Below are positions 47,355 to 57,325 of a stretch of 64,000 nt of DNA, in pieces (position 1 is the first letter of the stretch; every line of letters starts with the position of its first letter). The notes under the pieces are model-generated. The model ran no database searches, was not told the DNA's origin, and saw only the letters and a list, made by a program, of their open reading frames with translations. Made by a program: the position numbers and the translations under genes. Location of the stretch: positions 1-64,000 of the forward strand of contig JADCLS010000022.1 in NCBI GenBank assembly GCA_026702845.1, given 5' to 3'. The stretch is from Candidatus Heimdallarchaeota archaeon. GTDB taxonomy: Archaea > Asgardarchaeota > Heimdallarchaeia > Heimdallarchaeales > Kariarchaeaceae.

Positions 47355-50300
47355 CTAAAAGTCATCATCATCCTCATAATTAACGCGGGAACCTGATTGG
47401 ATAATCACTTCCACTGCGTGGTCTAATGCATTTAATGCATTCTCGACATTGTCTCGGGTTGGTGGATCATTACCATACCGGACAAATTCATATTCATCAG
47501 ATATTACCCTGATTGCATCACTATTGACATTGGTGATAGTTGATAGGAATTCAGTGAATTCCCGGGCAGTCTGATTGAATTTTCTTGGTGCATGGATCAC
47601 CTCTCGGGATACACGCTCCAGCGTAGTCCATATTTGTTCAATTGCTCGTTTGTATTTACCCTCGGCCATCAATTTCTGGATATCTGCACGCAGATCCTTT
47701 GATGTGGCTTTGGCTAATGCTCTTCGTCTTCTTCGAGCAACAATATCAAGTATGTTGTGTCTCTGATAATACAAGATGAGTAAGCTAAGACCACCAATAA
47801 AACCTAGAATTATCCACTGAGCATTGGAATTCTCCTCAACTGGAACTTCTCTCACAGTGGTCTGGGTGATGGTATTTCCATCCTCATCAGTGGTGATAAC
47901 CACTTCTGTGGTGAGAACGATATCCTCATCCACGATTGGTGTCTCAGGTACTGGAGGTTCTACCACATTTATTTTGTATGTATTACCTCCTGCAGTATTA
48001 TCATTTAATTTTGTTAAGCGGTTAGCATTATCTATTAGGAATAATGTCCACGATACCGTAGTATTCGCCACCAGGTACTCTGCTGGAATGAAGAATTGTG
48101 CTAAATAGTACTGACCAACCGGTTGACCAATCCCCTGGTTGAGTATTAATAATAGTCCATTGAATTCATAGACGATAGTACCATTGACAATAAGATCAAA
48201 TCCTCCAAGTACAGTATATGCTGTAACTTTTCCATCAAGATCTGTAGTCACATTATAGAAGGTGACATTGAGGTATTTGATACCAGAACCAAATCCATCA
48301 GTGACATTATATTCTATATATATGCCCTCGGTTCCATTATACACCTCAAATTCAGTAGCTAGATCTGTTGATTTGGTATTGTTAATCTTGAGTATATCCT
48401 CTGCAAATTTGGTGTTATTGAAGTTTCCAGTTGGATCCACTTCATCATACACCCAGGTATCCTTGACATTTGGATTGGAATCCTCAATATATTGCAGTAC
48501 AGATGGTGTGGTGAATGAGTTACCCGCAGTATCAAAGTAGGTGAAATTGTAATCCAACTGGGTGAACCATCCCATACCAATTTCTGTGGAATTTAGCGTG
48601 ATACCATAGACATAGTAGGTCACACCACCATTAGAGAATTGACTGAGAAATACCATTAATTCTGTGGTTATAGTAGCATTTACTACCAGTATTTGCGTTT
48701 GTGGATCATAGGTATTGATATGATAGTGTATACTGACATTCTCATATCCTGAAAGATCTGCAGGTAAGGCAATGGTTATGATAATCAGATCACCAATGGT
48801 TATATTATTCGCATTCAGCACTGATTCTCCATTGATCGTCACACTATCAGCCAGTTCAATTTCTGCAATGGTGATATCACCCATCATGAAAGTATGAGGG
48901 CTTGCAAATGATCCCTCATTATCAGTTAAGGTATAATCATGATCCCATCCTGGGTACCCACCATATTTGTGGGTTGTTCCATTGAGATACAAACCATATC
49001 CTGCATAGTCATACACAACCACATACCACTGTACCCATCTACCATGTCCATTGAATAGAATAGTGTAATTGAAATTCTGCAAGGTGGCATAGTAATCCAT
49101 GAGTACGATAGTATAATCATCTGAGTAGGTTGGAGTGTCCAGACCTGCTAGATTATCTGAATAACGGAAGTAGAGAGTAAGATTGCGGATATTATCTAGT
49201 TTACTCTTGGTGTAATCCAGGTTGATAATAATGGTAACATTATCCTCAACACCTGAATCTGCATTGACATCATTGTAGTTGAGAATAGATGGAGCGACTT
49301 CATCCTGGCCATAGATCACAAAGCGATCAGTAACCGTTTTTGTGCTAATTCCGCTATTATAATCAGCAAATTTCACTTCCACCTCAAATCTATATCCCTT
49401 GAATTGTAGATAACTGGCATAATTATTGATATTCGTAAATTCATCAAAATTTACGGTGAATACACCCTTATTTGCTGTGGTGACATAGAACTCAATTTTT
49501 GCAGGAAGTGTTGCCTGAGTTGCACCAGCTGCATTTTTGATGACAAAGTTCACAGAGACATTGAGTCCAATTGGAGCACGGCCAAATTCATCGACGATTG
49601 ACATATTATACAGAATATTATCTGTGAAATTGGAGTACAGAGTGTCATTGAAGTAATCAAAGCTAATGGTTGCCGTGTTGATGTCATGCTCTACAAAACT
49701 ACCTGTCACATTTCTCTCCATCATGAAGGTTAATGCAGTAGTTCTGAAGTACATGAAACTCAACACCTCATTGGTAACCGGAGTGGCCGGTTGTTTCCAT
49801 TTTGCTGTTGCTGCAACAGTAAGATTTAGAGTCAGCCAAGGTACTGCATAAGCCAGATTTGGTATGGTAATGCTGAATTCAAAGAATCCATTAACATCTG
49901 TTGTGTCAGTTCCATAATTGGTTGACTGTATGCCAGACCATGTAGAATTCACTTCTTGTTTGGTATTGATATTTAATTTGACATTAATGCCATTGACCTT
50001 AACTCCATCCTCATCAGTGAGAGTACCATTCACATATAATGTATTCTCACTATTGGCCCAGTACATGGTGTCCTCAATGTGATGTGTAGCATTGACATTA
50101 CTCGAATGTTTGAATGCTAAACCTCCATATATTCCCTCCAACCGGATAGTGAAGGTTTTTGATGCAGGTTCGATAATCGATTCACCTGGGAAGGTTACAG
50201 TGATGATAATATTGCTATTGGGATTGGGGAAATTAACTTTATTCAGGGCAATACTATAGGTGAAGTTACCGTTGGCATCCGATACTCCGGATTGAGTATC

Positions 50301-51404
50301 TCCACTGGATCCACCACCACTCATGGTGACCTGATAATTTCGATCATTCTCAAGTACAAGCTCCTGTCCATTATTCTCAAGATGGCCCTCCAATTCAATG
50401 AGAGTTCCATTTCTCTTGTAATAATAACTGCTGATAAAATCTCTATTGTTTATTTTGAAATCGTACACAAAAGCAAGTGACACAGCCACATCAACATCTT
50501 GTGATGCATCTCCCAGTTCTTTGGTTGCACCATAGGTCCCAAAATTAACAAATGCAAAATCCTCATCACTGAGAACAGAACTTGATATTACCACATCAAT
50601 GGTAAGAGTATAGTCATCTGTTGCATATGGTGAGGTATAAATGACACTAGCAGTACCTCCACTGAATGTAACTGGTGCAGTGGTATTATCTGCATGATTA
50701 TTGAGATGTTCTGCGGTGTTATCTGAACTGATCTTGAAATCTACAGATAAACCATTAGCAGAATTAGGATCCAGATCAGCACCAATTCCATTGACAATTT
50801 CATATGATATGGTAAATTGCTGGAATAAACCGACAGTGTCTGCTGTTGTGGATATTGATGGTGTTACGGTATCGAAAACAAATACATTACCCTCGAGAGC
50901 AACACCAGGTAATCTGGTGTAATTTACAGGGGTATTTGGATAGTATACCTCGTAAAAATGGGCACCAACATCACCATGTACAAAATCAACGGTGAAGGAG
51001 AAATCTCCCTGTGCATCAGTTGTACTCGTTTGTGCTGGTGAACCATCATGTACCTCATCCCAGTAAAATTCCACAGTACCAAAGGAATAGGGTTCTCCCA
51101 ATGCAGTTTGTACAGTTCCTGTGATGATTGCCTGTTCATCAAAGTCCTTCCTAATATCTGATGCCACTGCATCAATGCCAATATTTGATCTATACGGAGC
51201 AGGATTATTCACAGTTGGTGTTTTCTTGACTGGGGTGGAGGGGATATCCGTAACCACTCCTGGTTTTGCCTTGGGGATGGGAAGAGGATTATTATAATCC
51301 TTAACAGGAACTTCCTCAACCTCCTCAATGGCCTGCACTTGAATGTTGAAGTACAGTAATGAGCTGAGGAGTAAAGCAATTAGGAAAAGGTGGCGTGGTC
51401 TCAC
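47355..51404 (-). CDS. Giant Ig-like surface protein with DUF4129 C-terminus
   Basis: 1349 aa. A signal peptide (RPRHLFLIALLLSSLLYFN, cut near 25) leads an extracellular region of about 1160 residues made of repeated beta-sandwich units. Many have the carboxypeptidase-regulatory pattern GxVxxxxGxPxxxxxVxF followed by TDxxGxFxFxV (for example TTDAQGDFSFTVDF, DTTDVNGFFEFSI), with many N-X-S/T sequons. One helix (about 1193-1213) then enters the cell, followed by a basic stop-transfer ARRRRRA and a DUF4129-like domain (RKFNQTAREFTEFLS). It ends in an acidic EDDDDF. Its GTG/ATG start overlaps the transglutaminase-like gene's stop by four bases. Likely a cell-surface sensor or scaffold linked to a cytoplasmic partner. 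Confidence 0.75.
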   Translation of the reverse strand: MRPRHLFLIALLLSSLLYFNIQVQAIEEVEEVPVKDYNNPLPIPKAKPGVVTDIPSTPVKKTPTVNNPAPYRSNIGIDAVASDIRKDFDEQAIITGTVQTALGEPYSFGTVEFYWDEVHDGSPAQTSTTDAQGDFSFTVDFVHGDVGAHFYEVYYPNTPVNYTRLPGVALEGNVFVFDTVTPSISTTADTVGLFQQFTISYEIVNGIGADLDPNSANGLSVDFKISSDNTAEHLNNHADNTTAPVTFSGGTASVIYTSPYATDDYTLTIDVVISSSVLSDEDFAFVNFGTYGATKELGDASQDVDVAVSLAFVYDFKINNRDFISSYYYKRNGTLIELEGHLENNGQELVLENDRNYQVTMSGGGSSGDTQSGVSDANGNFTYSIALNKVNFPNPNSNIIITVTFPGESIIEPASKTFTIRLEGIYGGLAFKHSSNVNATHHIEDTMYWANSENTLYVNGTLTDEDGVKVNGINVKLNINTKQEVNSTWSGIQSTNYGTDTTDVNGFFEFSITIPNLAYAVPWLTLNLTVAATAKWKQPATPVTNEVLSFMYFRTTALTFMMERNVTGSFVEHDINTATISFDYFNDTLYSNFTDNILYNMSIVDEFGRAPIGLNVSVNFVIKNAAGATQATLPAKIEFYVTTANKGVFTVNFDEFTNINNYASYLQFKGYRFEVEVKFADYNSGISTKTVTDRFVIYGQDEVAPSILNYNDVNADSGVEDNVTIIINLDYTKSKLDNIRNLTLYFRYSDNLAGLDTPTYSDDYTIVLMDYYATLQNFNYTILFNGHGRWVQWYVVVYDYAGYGLYLNGTTHKYGGYPGWDHDYTLTDNEGSFASPHTFMMGDITIAEIELADSVTINGESVLNANNITIGDLIIITIALPADLSGYENVSIHYHINTYDPQTQILVVNATITTELMVFLSQFSNGGVTYYVYGITLNSTEIGMGWFTQLDYNFTYFDTAGNSFTTPSVLQYIEDSNPNVKDTWVYDEVDPTGNFNNTKFAEDILKINNTKSTDLATEFEVYNGTEGIYIEYNVTDGFGSGIKYLNVTFYNVTTDLDGKVTAYTVLGGFDLIVNGTIVYEFNGLLLILNQGIGQPVGQYYLAQFFIPAEYLVANTTVSWTLFLIDNANRLTKLNDNTAGGNTYKINVVEPPVPETPIVDEDIVLTTEVVITTDEDGNTITQTTVREVPVEENSNAQWIILGFIGGLSLLILYYQRHNILDIVARRRRRALAKATSKDLRADIQKLMAEGKYKRAIEQIWTTLERVSREVIHAPRKFNQTAREFTEFLSTITNVNSDAIRVISDEYEFVRYGNDPPTRDNVENALNALDHAVEVIIQSGSRVNYEDDDDF

Positions 51405-54400
51405 TGCTCAAACCTCCTGATAGATATGATTAATCCCCCAATAATGACATGCTTAATGAAATTATTTTCTTGAATAAGAAGCTCTTTCTCCAAACTTTGA
51501 AGATTGTGATTCTTGAAGGTATCTACCTGGAATATATCCAAGGGTAACTTGTAATCAATATCTGCAGCATATGCTGGTGGACTGAGTACAACAAAGAAGG
51601 TTGTGTTGGTGAAGTACTCATAATCCTGAGTTCCAATAACAATCACATACTGACCCAATCCAAAGGCATCATTAGTTATGGTTACCATAGCCTGGGTGAT
51701 GCCTGCATCCAAATCATATTGTTCAGTGTAGTTGAAATAATCATTGGGGTTATCAGGATCCATATAGAAGCAATTTCCAATACCAGGTGATGTTGAGCAT
51801 CCGACAGTTGCAGAGAGATAATCTGCAAAGGTCTGACCATATACATTATCCTCAAAATAAGATAATTTCATGATATAATATTCCAGACCAATTCCTGCTG
51901 CATTTCTTGTGGTGAATGCTGATACTGTGGCTAATTCTACTGGGTTAGTCACTGCATCAGTATCTAATTCCTGTGCGTGAATGGTGATATTATATTTGAC
52001 TGGATGTTCTGTATCATTAACATAGAAATGTTGTCTTCCCAGGTAATCTCCTTGCTCAAAATTGATATTGTTAATAGTTACCGAATCAGTAAGGTATGCT
52101 ATCATACTGGCATAGACTCCAGTTCCCTGGATATAGGCCACGACGGCATAGAATTCTTTCTCTGTATAGGAGGCATCAAATGAGAAGGTGTAATCACCCA
52201 TACCACTGGAATTTGTAGTGCTGAAGGGTTGATCCTCTGAGTATTGATCAAGCGTACTCTGAGATACCTGACCAGTTGCTATATCATTTTGAAGAGATGA
52301 GAAAGTATCAGTATCCATCACCATCAGGTAGATATTGTTAATCCCTTCTAATTTCTCTCCTGTTCCAGAATTCTCCGCGGTGGCAGTGAATTCAACTTCT
52401 TCTCCTAGGATTAAGCCGATTGCATCCACCGTTTCTGTACCCACCCCCGTCGGTACCGTCACTACCGGCAGATCCGCCTCCAATCCGAGCGTTGAATTAT
52501 CCACCCATGCAAAGAGAATGATATCATAATCAAGACCATACATTGCCAGGAGAATCTGTATACCATACGAACCCATGGTGCCCAGTGGATTAAGTGGTGA
52601 AACCACGGCATCTTGGGTTTGCGTTAGGTTGGTCAAACTTCCATCATCATGCTCGATATACAGAACTCCACTTCGGGTGGCATTAAGAGTAATAGTTGCA
52701 TTTCCAGTACTGTTGGTGATAATAGTTCCAAGGTCAAGTCCCAAATCAAGTATTGTGGTTGGATCTATCTGACCATTGGTAGGTATATCGGAATCATTGA
52801 GTAGTCTAAGTGATACAGCCTGATTGCTACCTGCAATAGTATCAAATTGGACACTGGCTGTTGCTGATACATCAGAGGTGAAATCAAACTGGGTGAACTC
52901 ATTCTTTCCCTCGATGGATAGCCCATTAGGCATGGTTGTGGGCACTCCACTATCGAATTTCAGTGTCAGATCAGCCTCACCACCAAGTGAGTTCCTACCA
53001 TATTCCAATTCTCCACCATTCTGTAAGAAGATGTAGGGATCTGGAATGGGATTGAATACACCCCAAGCATAGTGCACATCACCCTCCAAATCATAGGGGA
53101 GCAGTACCTCTACCCAGCTGTGAATATGTCCCATGGTGATCTGTATCAGATCATCAGCAACATTTCCCACTGAGAACCCTAGTACAATACGTGAGGGGAT
53201 ATTAAATGCTCGTAACATATGAGTGAAACCCACCAGCATATCCTGAATACCATAACTGCCATCATTGGCAATGGCATTGTAATAGAAATATGCCTTATCA
53301 ACAGTTCCTGCCTGTGATTGAGCATCTTCCGAGGCGGCATTGATCTCAATATTCTGGTTGAGCAGGTCAGTGATGAGCCTGGTACTCACCTGATTGTAGA
53401 TCATAAATGCAAGATCATAGATCGAGATGGTGGGATCTTGTAAGATTAATTGTAAAAATTCATTATATGCGGTACTGAATCCATCCTCACCCGCATAGTA
53501 ATCATTACCCTGGTAGGTATCTCCACTACCTCCTGGTAGTGCTCCTTCTCCCCAGATATCGGTTATCTGATTATAATTATCATACTCATTGAACCGGGTA
53601 TCATCAGCACTGGAATCGAGTGCATCTAAAATGTCCTCTAGGTCAGCATATTCAATGGAGTCAGTCATGATAGAACTCTTATCCTCTGCGGTCCAGAATC
53701 CATCGTAGGAGAATGATCCAGATGCACCTGCTTCACTTAGAAATATATCCACTCCCGGTTGCTCATTAATGTCTGTCCATCCATTAGTTCTATCCTCAAT
53801 TACTGAAACAGAACTTGGTTGTGGATTGTACTGAAAATCATTAACCTGACCTATCTGAGCTCCGAGTTCGGAATGCCATGGAGTGATAATGGATTGCTGA
53901 TAAGCTGTGGTGAAGGTGAGTAGCTGCTGACTGATTCTAAATGCTTTGGTCTGATCAGCAGGTAATGTATCATCCAGTGCAGTTGGATACAGGTCATACA
54001 GAGCATCCTCATAACCCTGAATGAAGTCATTCTTATCCTGATCGTAGGTATCTGCCACCTCCCATCGCCATAGGTATCGATCTGAATCTGGATCAAATGA
54101 TTCCCCATCTGCCGGGGTGACATTGGCAACGATGAGACTGGGATCAGGGATATTGCCGATTAGGTTTAATAGACCATCAAGAAATTCTGAATAGAATGGT
54201 GAATCAAGTAGTGATAGATCATAATCTCCGGTAATACCCGTGAGGTAATCCTCATCATTCAGGTTTCTTTGACCTATATCTAATTCATTTGTCAATGGTG
54301 AAATGATCGCTGAGATTACAACAAATACTGCCATTAGTGCAAAGAGGGTTCTCCATGCACTGGGCCACTTTTTAATTTTAAATCCCTTAATGAGGATGGT

Positions 54401-54736
54401 ATACCCAAGAATGATGCCAATTGCTGCGGCAAATGTACCTGCAAGGAACAGAGCCGATGATCCAGCATATGAATTGAAAATATATTCAATGGTATATCCG
54501 GGTGTACCGTAGGCAGAATTGGCAAATGCGCCTTGATTCTGGAAATATGCCATCGCTCCATATGCTAGAAGTGGTAATCCAATGATGATCTGTGGTATAT
54601 GTTTAAGTTTGAGGGGATTTTTAAATCTCGTTTCTCTTCTTTTGTACTGTTTAACAACTATATTACCCTGTGAGTCTTTTACTCTGCGGGTGACTCCCTT
54701 TCTCCTTCTTGTTTTACTACCTGAGGAACTACTCAT
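51401..54736 (-). CDS. Membrane transglutaminase-like protein, probably inactive
   Basis: 1111 aa. A basic N-terminal tail (SKTRRRKGVTRRVK) precedes three helices (about 47-66, 93-115, 130-147). A long extracellular region holds a transglutaminase-core domain around residues 480-570 (MLRAFNIPSRIVLGF, HIHSWVEVLLP, FNPIPDP), then Ig-like units. A possible helix near the end (HVIIGGLIISI) is followed by a basic tail. Aligning MLRAFNIP with the family's LLRAxGIP puts Ile497 at the catalytic Cys, His539 at the catalytic His, and Asn562 at the Asp of DPTP. Two of three triad residues are therefore missing, so peptide crosslinking or proteolysis is unlikely. It leads the operon running to 45020. Confidence 0.8.
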   Translation of the reverse strand: MSSSSGSKTRRRKGVTRRVKDSQGNIVVKQYKRRETRFKNPLKLKHIPQIIIGLPLLAYGAMAYFQNQGAFANSAYGTPGYTIEYIFNSYAGSSALFLAGTFAAAIGIILGYTILIKGFKIKKWPSAWRTLFALMAVFVVISAIISPLTNELDIGQRNLNDEDYLTGITGDYDLSLLDSPFYSEFLDGLLNLIGNIPDPSLIVANVTPADGESFDPDSDRYLWRWEVADTYDQDKNDFIQGYEDALYDLYPTALDDTLPADQTKAFRISQQLLTFTTAYQQSIITPWHSELGAQIGQVNDFQYNPQPSSVSVIEDRTNGWTDINEQPGVDIFLSEAGASGSFSYDGFWTAEDKSSIMTDSIEYADLEDILDALDSSADDTRFNEYDNYNQITDIWGEGALPGGSGDTYQGNDYYAGEDGFSTAYNEFLQLILQDPTISIYDLAFMIYNQVSTRLITDLLNQNIEINAASEDAQSQAGTVDKAYFYYNAIANDGSYGIQDMLVGFTHMLRAFNIPSRIVLGFSVGNVADDLIQITMGHIHSWVEVLLPYDLEGDVHYAWGVFNPIPDPYIFLQNGGELEYGRNSLGGEADLTLKFDSGVPTTMPNGLSIEGKNEFTQFDFTSDVSATASVQFDTIAGSNQAVSLRLLNDSDIPTNGQIDPTTILDLGLDLGTIITNSTGNATITLNATRSGVLYIEHDDGSLTNLTQTQDAVVSPLNPLGTMGSYGIQILLAMYGLDYDIILFAWVDNSTLGLEADLPVVTVPTGVGTETVDAIGLILGEEVEFTATAENSGTGEKLEGINNIYLMVMDTDTFSSLQNDIATGQVSQSTLDQYSEDQPFSTTNSSGMGDYTFSFDASYTEKEFYAVVAYIQGTGVYASMIAYLTDSVTINNINFEQGDYLGRQHFYVNDTEHPVKYNITIHAQELDTDAVTNPVELATVSAFTTRNAAGIGLEYYIMKLSYFEDNVYGQTFADYLSATVGCSTSPGIGNCFYMDPDNPNDYFNYTEQYDLDAGITQAMVTITNDAFGLGQYVIVIGTQDYEYFTNTTFFVVLSPPAYAADIDYKLPLDIFQVDTFKNHNLQSLEKELLIQENNFIKHVIIGGLIISIRRFEQ

Positions 54737-55007
54737 AATTTCACCAAATTTACTTCACAAAATGTGACTTATGACTTATCTAAACTAGTATCCTCTTTAA
54801 CTTTTTTTGGCAAATCTTACACTCAACTCATGTATTTGCTTAAAAAATAGCGTTTACTCTAGTCTCGTATCAATCAAATCAATCGAGTCCCATACTCATT
54901 GTTGAAAAGCGCTAGTGAGGTGATTCGATATGCATACTACCTGTTTTTTTCACATTGGTGATTGTACTTTAGGTAGGTATTAGTAATGCTAGGATTTTCT
55001 TGAGCTA

Positions 55008-55607
55008 ATGTCTCAGAAGAAGGGCCTTCTAATTAATATAGAGGGAATTGATGGTTCTGGTAAGACTACACAAAGTAAATTGGTACAACAGGAGCTCAAA
55101 CGTAGGGGATACTCCATTTTTCATACTCGAGAACCTACGAAGGGAAAAATAGGCCTATTATTACGTCAGTATTTAAGTGATCCCAGCTCATCACCTTTTG
55201 TTGATGCATTGCTCTTTGCTGCAGATCGCATTGAACATTACAATCATGAAATTGAACCACTTCTTAACCAAGGTACATCGGTTATAACCGATCGATATGT
55301 CGCATCATCTATAGTATATCAAGGATCACAGGGGGTACCATTTACTTGGAACAAGATGATAAACTCTCAAGTACCTCAACCCGATCTTATCATTTATCTG
55401 AAAATTAGTATTCCCGTTGCACTGGAAAGGATAACTGCCTCATCTCGTACGGTGATTGAGAAATTTGAACAAACCGATGCCCTTGAGAAAATCGAGCGCA
55501 ATTATGTAACTCTGTTTGAGGGAATGAATGTGATTGAGGTTGATGGTGAAGGAACTACCGAGGAAGTAACACAACGATTAGTAGATGTCATCCTACCTAA
55601 ATTATAA
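55008..55607 (+). CDS. tmk: Thymidylate kinase
   Basis: 199 aa; phosphorylates dTMP to dTDP. P-loop IEGIDGSGKTTQSKLV (11-26), dTMP-binding TREPT (about 44-48), DRYVASSIVYQG with the DR motif and LID region. QPDLIIYLKI is typical. Length near the usual 200-215. It is divergent from the transglutaminase operon. The product dTDP would support dTTP for rmlA as well as DNA synthesis. Confidence 0.93.
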   Translation: MSQKKGLLINIEGIDGSGKTTQSKLVQQELKRRGYSIFHTREPTKGKIGLLLRQYLSDPSSSPFVDALLFAADRIEHYNHEIEPLLNQGTSVITDRYVASSIVYQGSQGVPFTWNKMINSQVPQPDLIIYLKISIPVALERITASSRTVIEKFEQTDALEKIERNYVTLFEGMNVIEVDGEGTTEEVTQRLVDVILPKL

Positions 55608-55614
55608 TTTTTTT
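55608..55614 (+). terminator. T-run after tmk
   Basis: Seven consecutive T bases directly after the tmk stop codon, in the form of an archaeal intrinsic terminator without a needed hairpin. Confidence 0.3.
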
Positions 55615-55697
55615 GAACATTCTATTCTATATTAAGCTATCACACCATAATTCTAATAATATTGGAGGTCATACCTGACAAAAGAGGAGAAACAACA

Positions 55698-55928
55698 TTG
55701 GCTAGGTATGAGGTTTCAGTACGAGAGGAGTTAAATGATAAGCTCCAACGCATCGTAACAGATGAGGACATAGGAGATTTCCTTTCAGAATATATAGAAC
55801 AAGGATTATCTGAATATCTGATAGAATATATCATAAAAATATACAAAGATGGTAAATTAAAGGCAAGAGAGGCCTGGAAGCTATCTGGATTGACATATCC
55901 CGAATTTCAAGCTAGAGCACAACAATAA
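55698..55928 (+). CDS. Small UPF0175-like protein
   Basis: 76 aa from a TTG at 55698, chosen because AGGAGA (55685-55690) is spaced seven bases ahead; a TTG at 55662 would add 12 non-conserved residues. The sequence is helical. The C-terminal half IIKIYKDGKLKAREAWKLSG followed by LTYPEF resembles the UPF0175 family pattern (Y.eGk.s...Aa..aGls..ef), small putative DNA-binding or antitoxin-like proteins. No toxin gene adjoins it. The match is by pattern only. Confidence 0.55.
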   Translation: MARYEVSVREELNDKLQRIVTDEDIGDFLSEYIEQGLSEYLIEYIIKIYKDGKLKAREAWKLSGLTYPEFQARAQQ

Positions 55929-56404
55929 TACAGATTTTATATTTCCTAGAAGTTCACACTATCTGACAATATAATATTTGATTATTTGGTGGTTTGAGCG
56001 TGGAAATTACCAAAATTTTTCATCTAGACGCTACCTTCTTCTCGTTTAAAAGGCGCCATTCTCTGAAAAAATAAATTATATGGAAAAGAAGGAATGGAAA
56101 AAAAATCACCGGCTGGAAATAAAAATTTTTTAATTATAGAGCTCTCTTGTCTGAAAATTAAAAATTTTTGACCTTCACTGAGGGAAGTTAATGGATTGCT
56201 CGAACTTACAAAATGTTGTGGCTAGAAGGATAATTAGTGGTAATTGATTCTGAAGCTGCGAAATATTTAAGTAGGGTGAGATAATGTTTAGTGTAGTTAT
56301 TATTGTTCGGTTCTGACCGTCAATACTCAACTAGAAATCAGTTATTTATTCGAAAAAATGAGTAACTAAGCAGTTGAATAATTGAATGTCAAAACTATAT
56401 GATA
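55929..56404. other. Long intergenic region before the histone-fold gene
   Basis: 476 bp with no supported gene. It is AT-rich with a TATA-like AAATATTTAAG near 56260-56270, about 135 bp ahead of the histone-fold start, which would give a long leader if used. I see no hairpin-plus-T terminator or tRNA. A highly expressed gene with a regulatory leader is possible but unproven. Confidence 0.4.
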
Positions 56405-56614
56405 ATGGCTACAACTTTCAAGAAAAAGGTGAAAACAAAAATGGTAGATCTAATTGTTCAATCAAAAATCAGAGCTTACATCAAGACCAAGGGTCTTAAC
56501 ACTGGCGGAGACAGCCTCGAAGCCCTCGAGAAAGCCTTCATGAAGGTTCTCGACGCAGCTATCAAGAGAGCCAAGGCTAACGACAGAAAGACCTTAATGG
56601 CCAGAGATTGCTAA
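56405..56614 (+). CDS. Histone-fold DNA-binding protein
   Basis: 69 aa, basic. MATTFKKKVKTKMVDLIVQS followed by KIRAYIKTKG, then a central helix SLEALEKAFMKVLDAAIKRA and ANDRKTLMARD. The last element matches the histone end motif (GRKTIkaeD) and the helix-loop-helix spacing fits a single histone fold, close to archaeal DUF1931-like and HMf-type proteins. An ATG two codons earlier (56399) is possible. From about 56480 the codons switch to C/G-ending forms (AAG, CTC, GCC, GAC) in contrast to AT-rich surroundings, as expected for a very highly expressed gene. Probably a chromatin protein; partner and oligomer state unknown. Confidence 0.75.
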   Translation: MATTFKKKVKTKMVDLIVQSKIRAYIKTKGLNTGGDSLEALEKAFMKVLDAAIKRAKANDRKTLMARDC

Positions 56615-56681
56615 GTATAGCCAAATAAACATAAAATCCTATTAAAATCAAACAATCATTCAATAATTTTCGTATACTACA

Positions 56682-57182
56682 TTACACCGCTAATTCGACA
56701 AAAGGTTGAAAGATACCGTCAACACCCCATCCAGTGGCTGCGGAAACCTCAAAATACTCAGCACCAATTTTCTTGGCATAATCCTCTCCCTCTTCTGTAC
56801 TTACCACACGTTGTTTCTGAAGATCTAGCTTGTTGGCCACCAACATGGTTTTGATTTCTCCAGCTTCTCTACGTAGCTCATCAACCCATTTTCCCACCAG
56901 GTCAAAGCTTTTGCGTGAGGTGATATCATAGACGATCACTGCACCAGAAGCGGCAAAATAATAACGTTGTCGTAATGAAGCAATAAATTCTTGACCTGCA
57001 GTATCAAAGACCATCACCTTGATCTTGTATCCCTTATGGATGAGGCGTTTCACCATGAAATCAACGCCAAGACTTGGTCTGTAGGATGATAAGAATCTGT
57101 TCTCGGTATAACGACGGGCAATAGATGTTTTACCTGCTCCTCCGTTTCCGAGCAAGATTATTTTTAGCTTTGTTTCGGCCAA
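56682..57182 (-). CDS. Ras/Rab-like small GTPase
   Basis: 166 aa with the full set of GTPase motifs: G1 GNGGAGKTS (12-20), G3 DTAGQE (60-65), G4 NKLD (117-120), G5 VSAATG (146-151). Switch I reads YRPSLGVDF, with Ser in place of the usual Thr of Rab PTIGVDF. There is no C-terminal Cys for prenylation and no extra domain. Expanded Ras-like GTPases are a hallmark of Asgard archaea. It converges on the histone-fold gene and stands 144 bp from the Lrp gene. No GEF, GAP or roadblock gene is in the window. Confidence 0.93.
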   Translation of the reverse strand: MAETKLKIILLGNGGAGKTSIARRYTENRFLSSYRPSLGVDFMVKRLIHKGYKIKVMVFDTAGQEFIASLRQRYYFAASGAVIVYDITSRKSFDLVGKWVDELRREAGEIKTMLVANKLDLQKQRVVSTEEGEDYAKKIGAEYFEVSAATGWGVDGIFQPFVELAV

Positions 57183-57325
57183 TTATTTCTCCTCATAGGA
57201 AAAACTAGTTTTCCTTTCGTTTAATGCTTGATTTAAGAAATAAAAATATATTCTTGTCAAGTTAGATTATAGACCAAACAATTGATTTTTCAGCCTTTAC
57301 TATATTCAATCATAAAAATTTCGGA

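Noticed and set aside
43269..54767. Many plus-strand ORFs of 60-105 codons opposite the surface-protein operon
   Set aside because: They mirror large minus-strand genes with clear domains; long antisense frames are expected at this higher GC.
55008..55928. Toxin-antitoxin pair involving the UPF0175-like protein
   Set aside because: Its neighbours are tmk and an empty intergenic region; no toxin-like ORF adjoins it.
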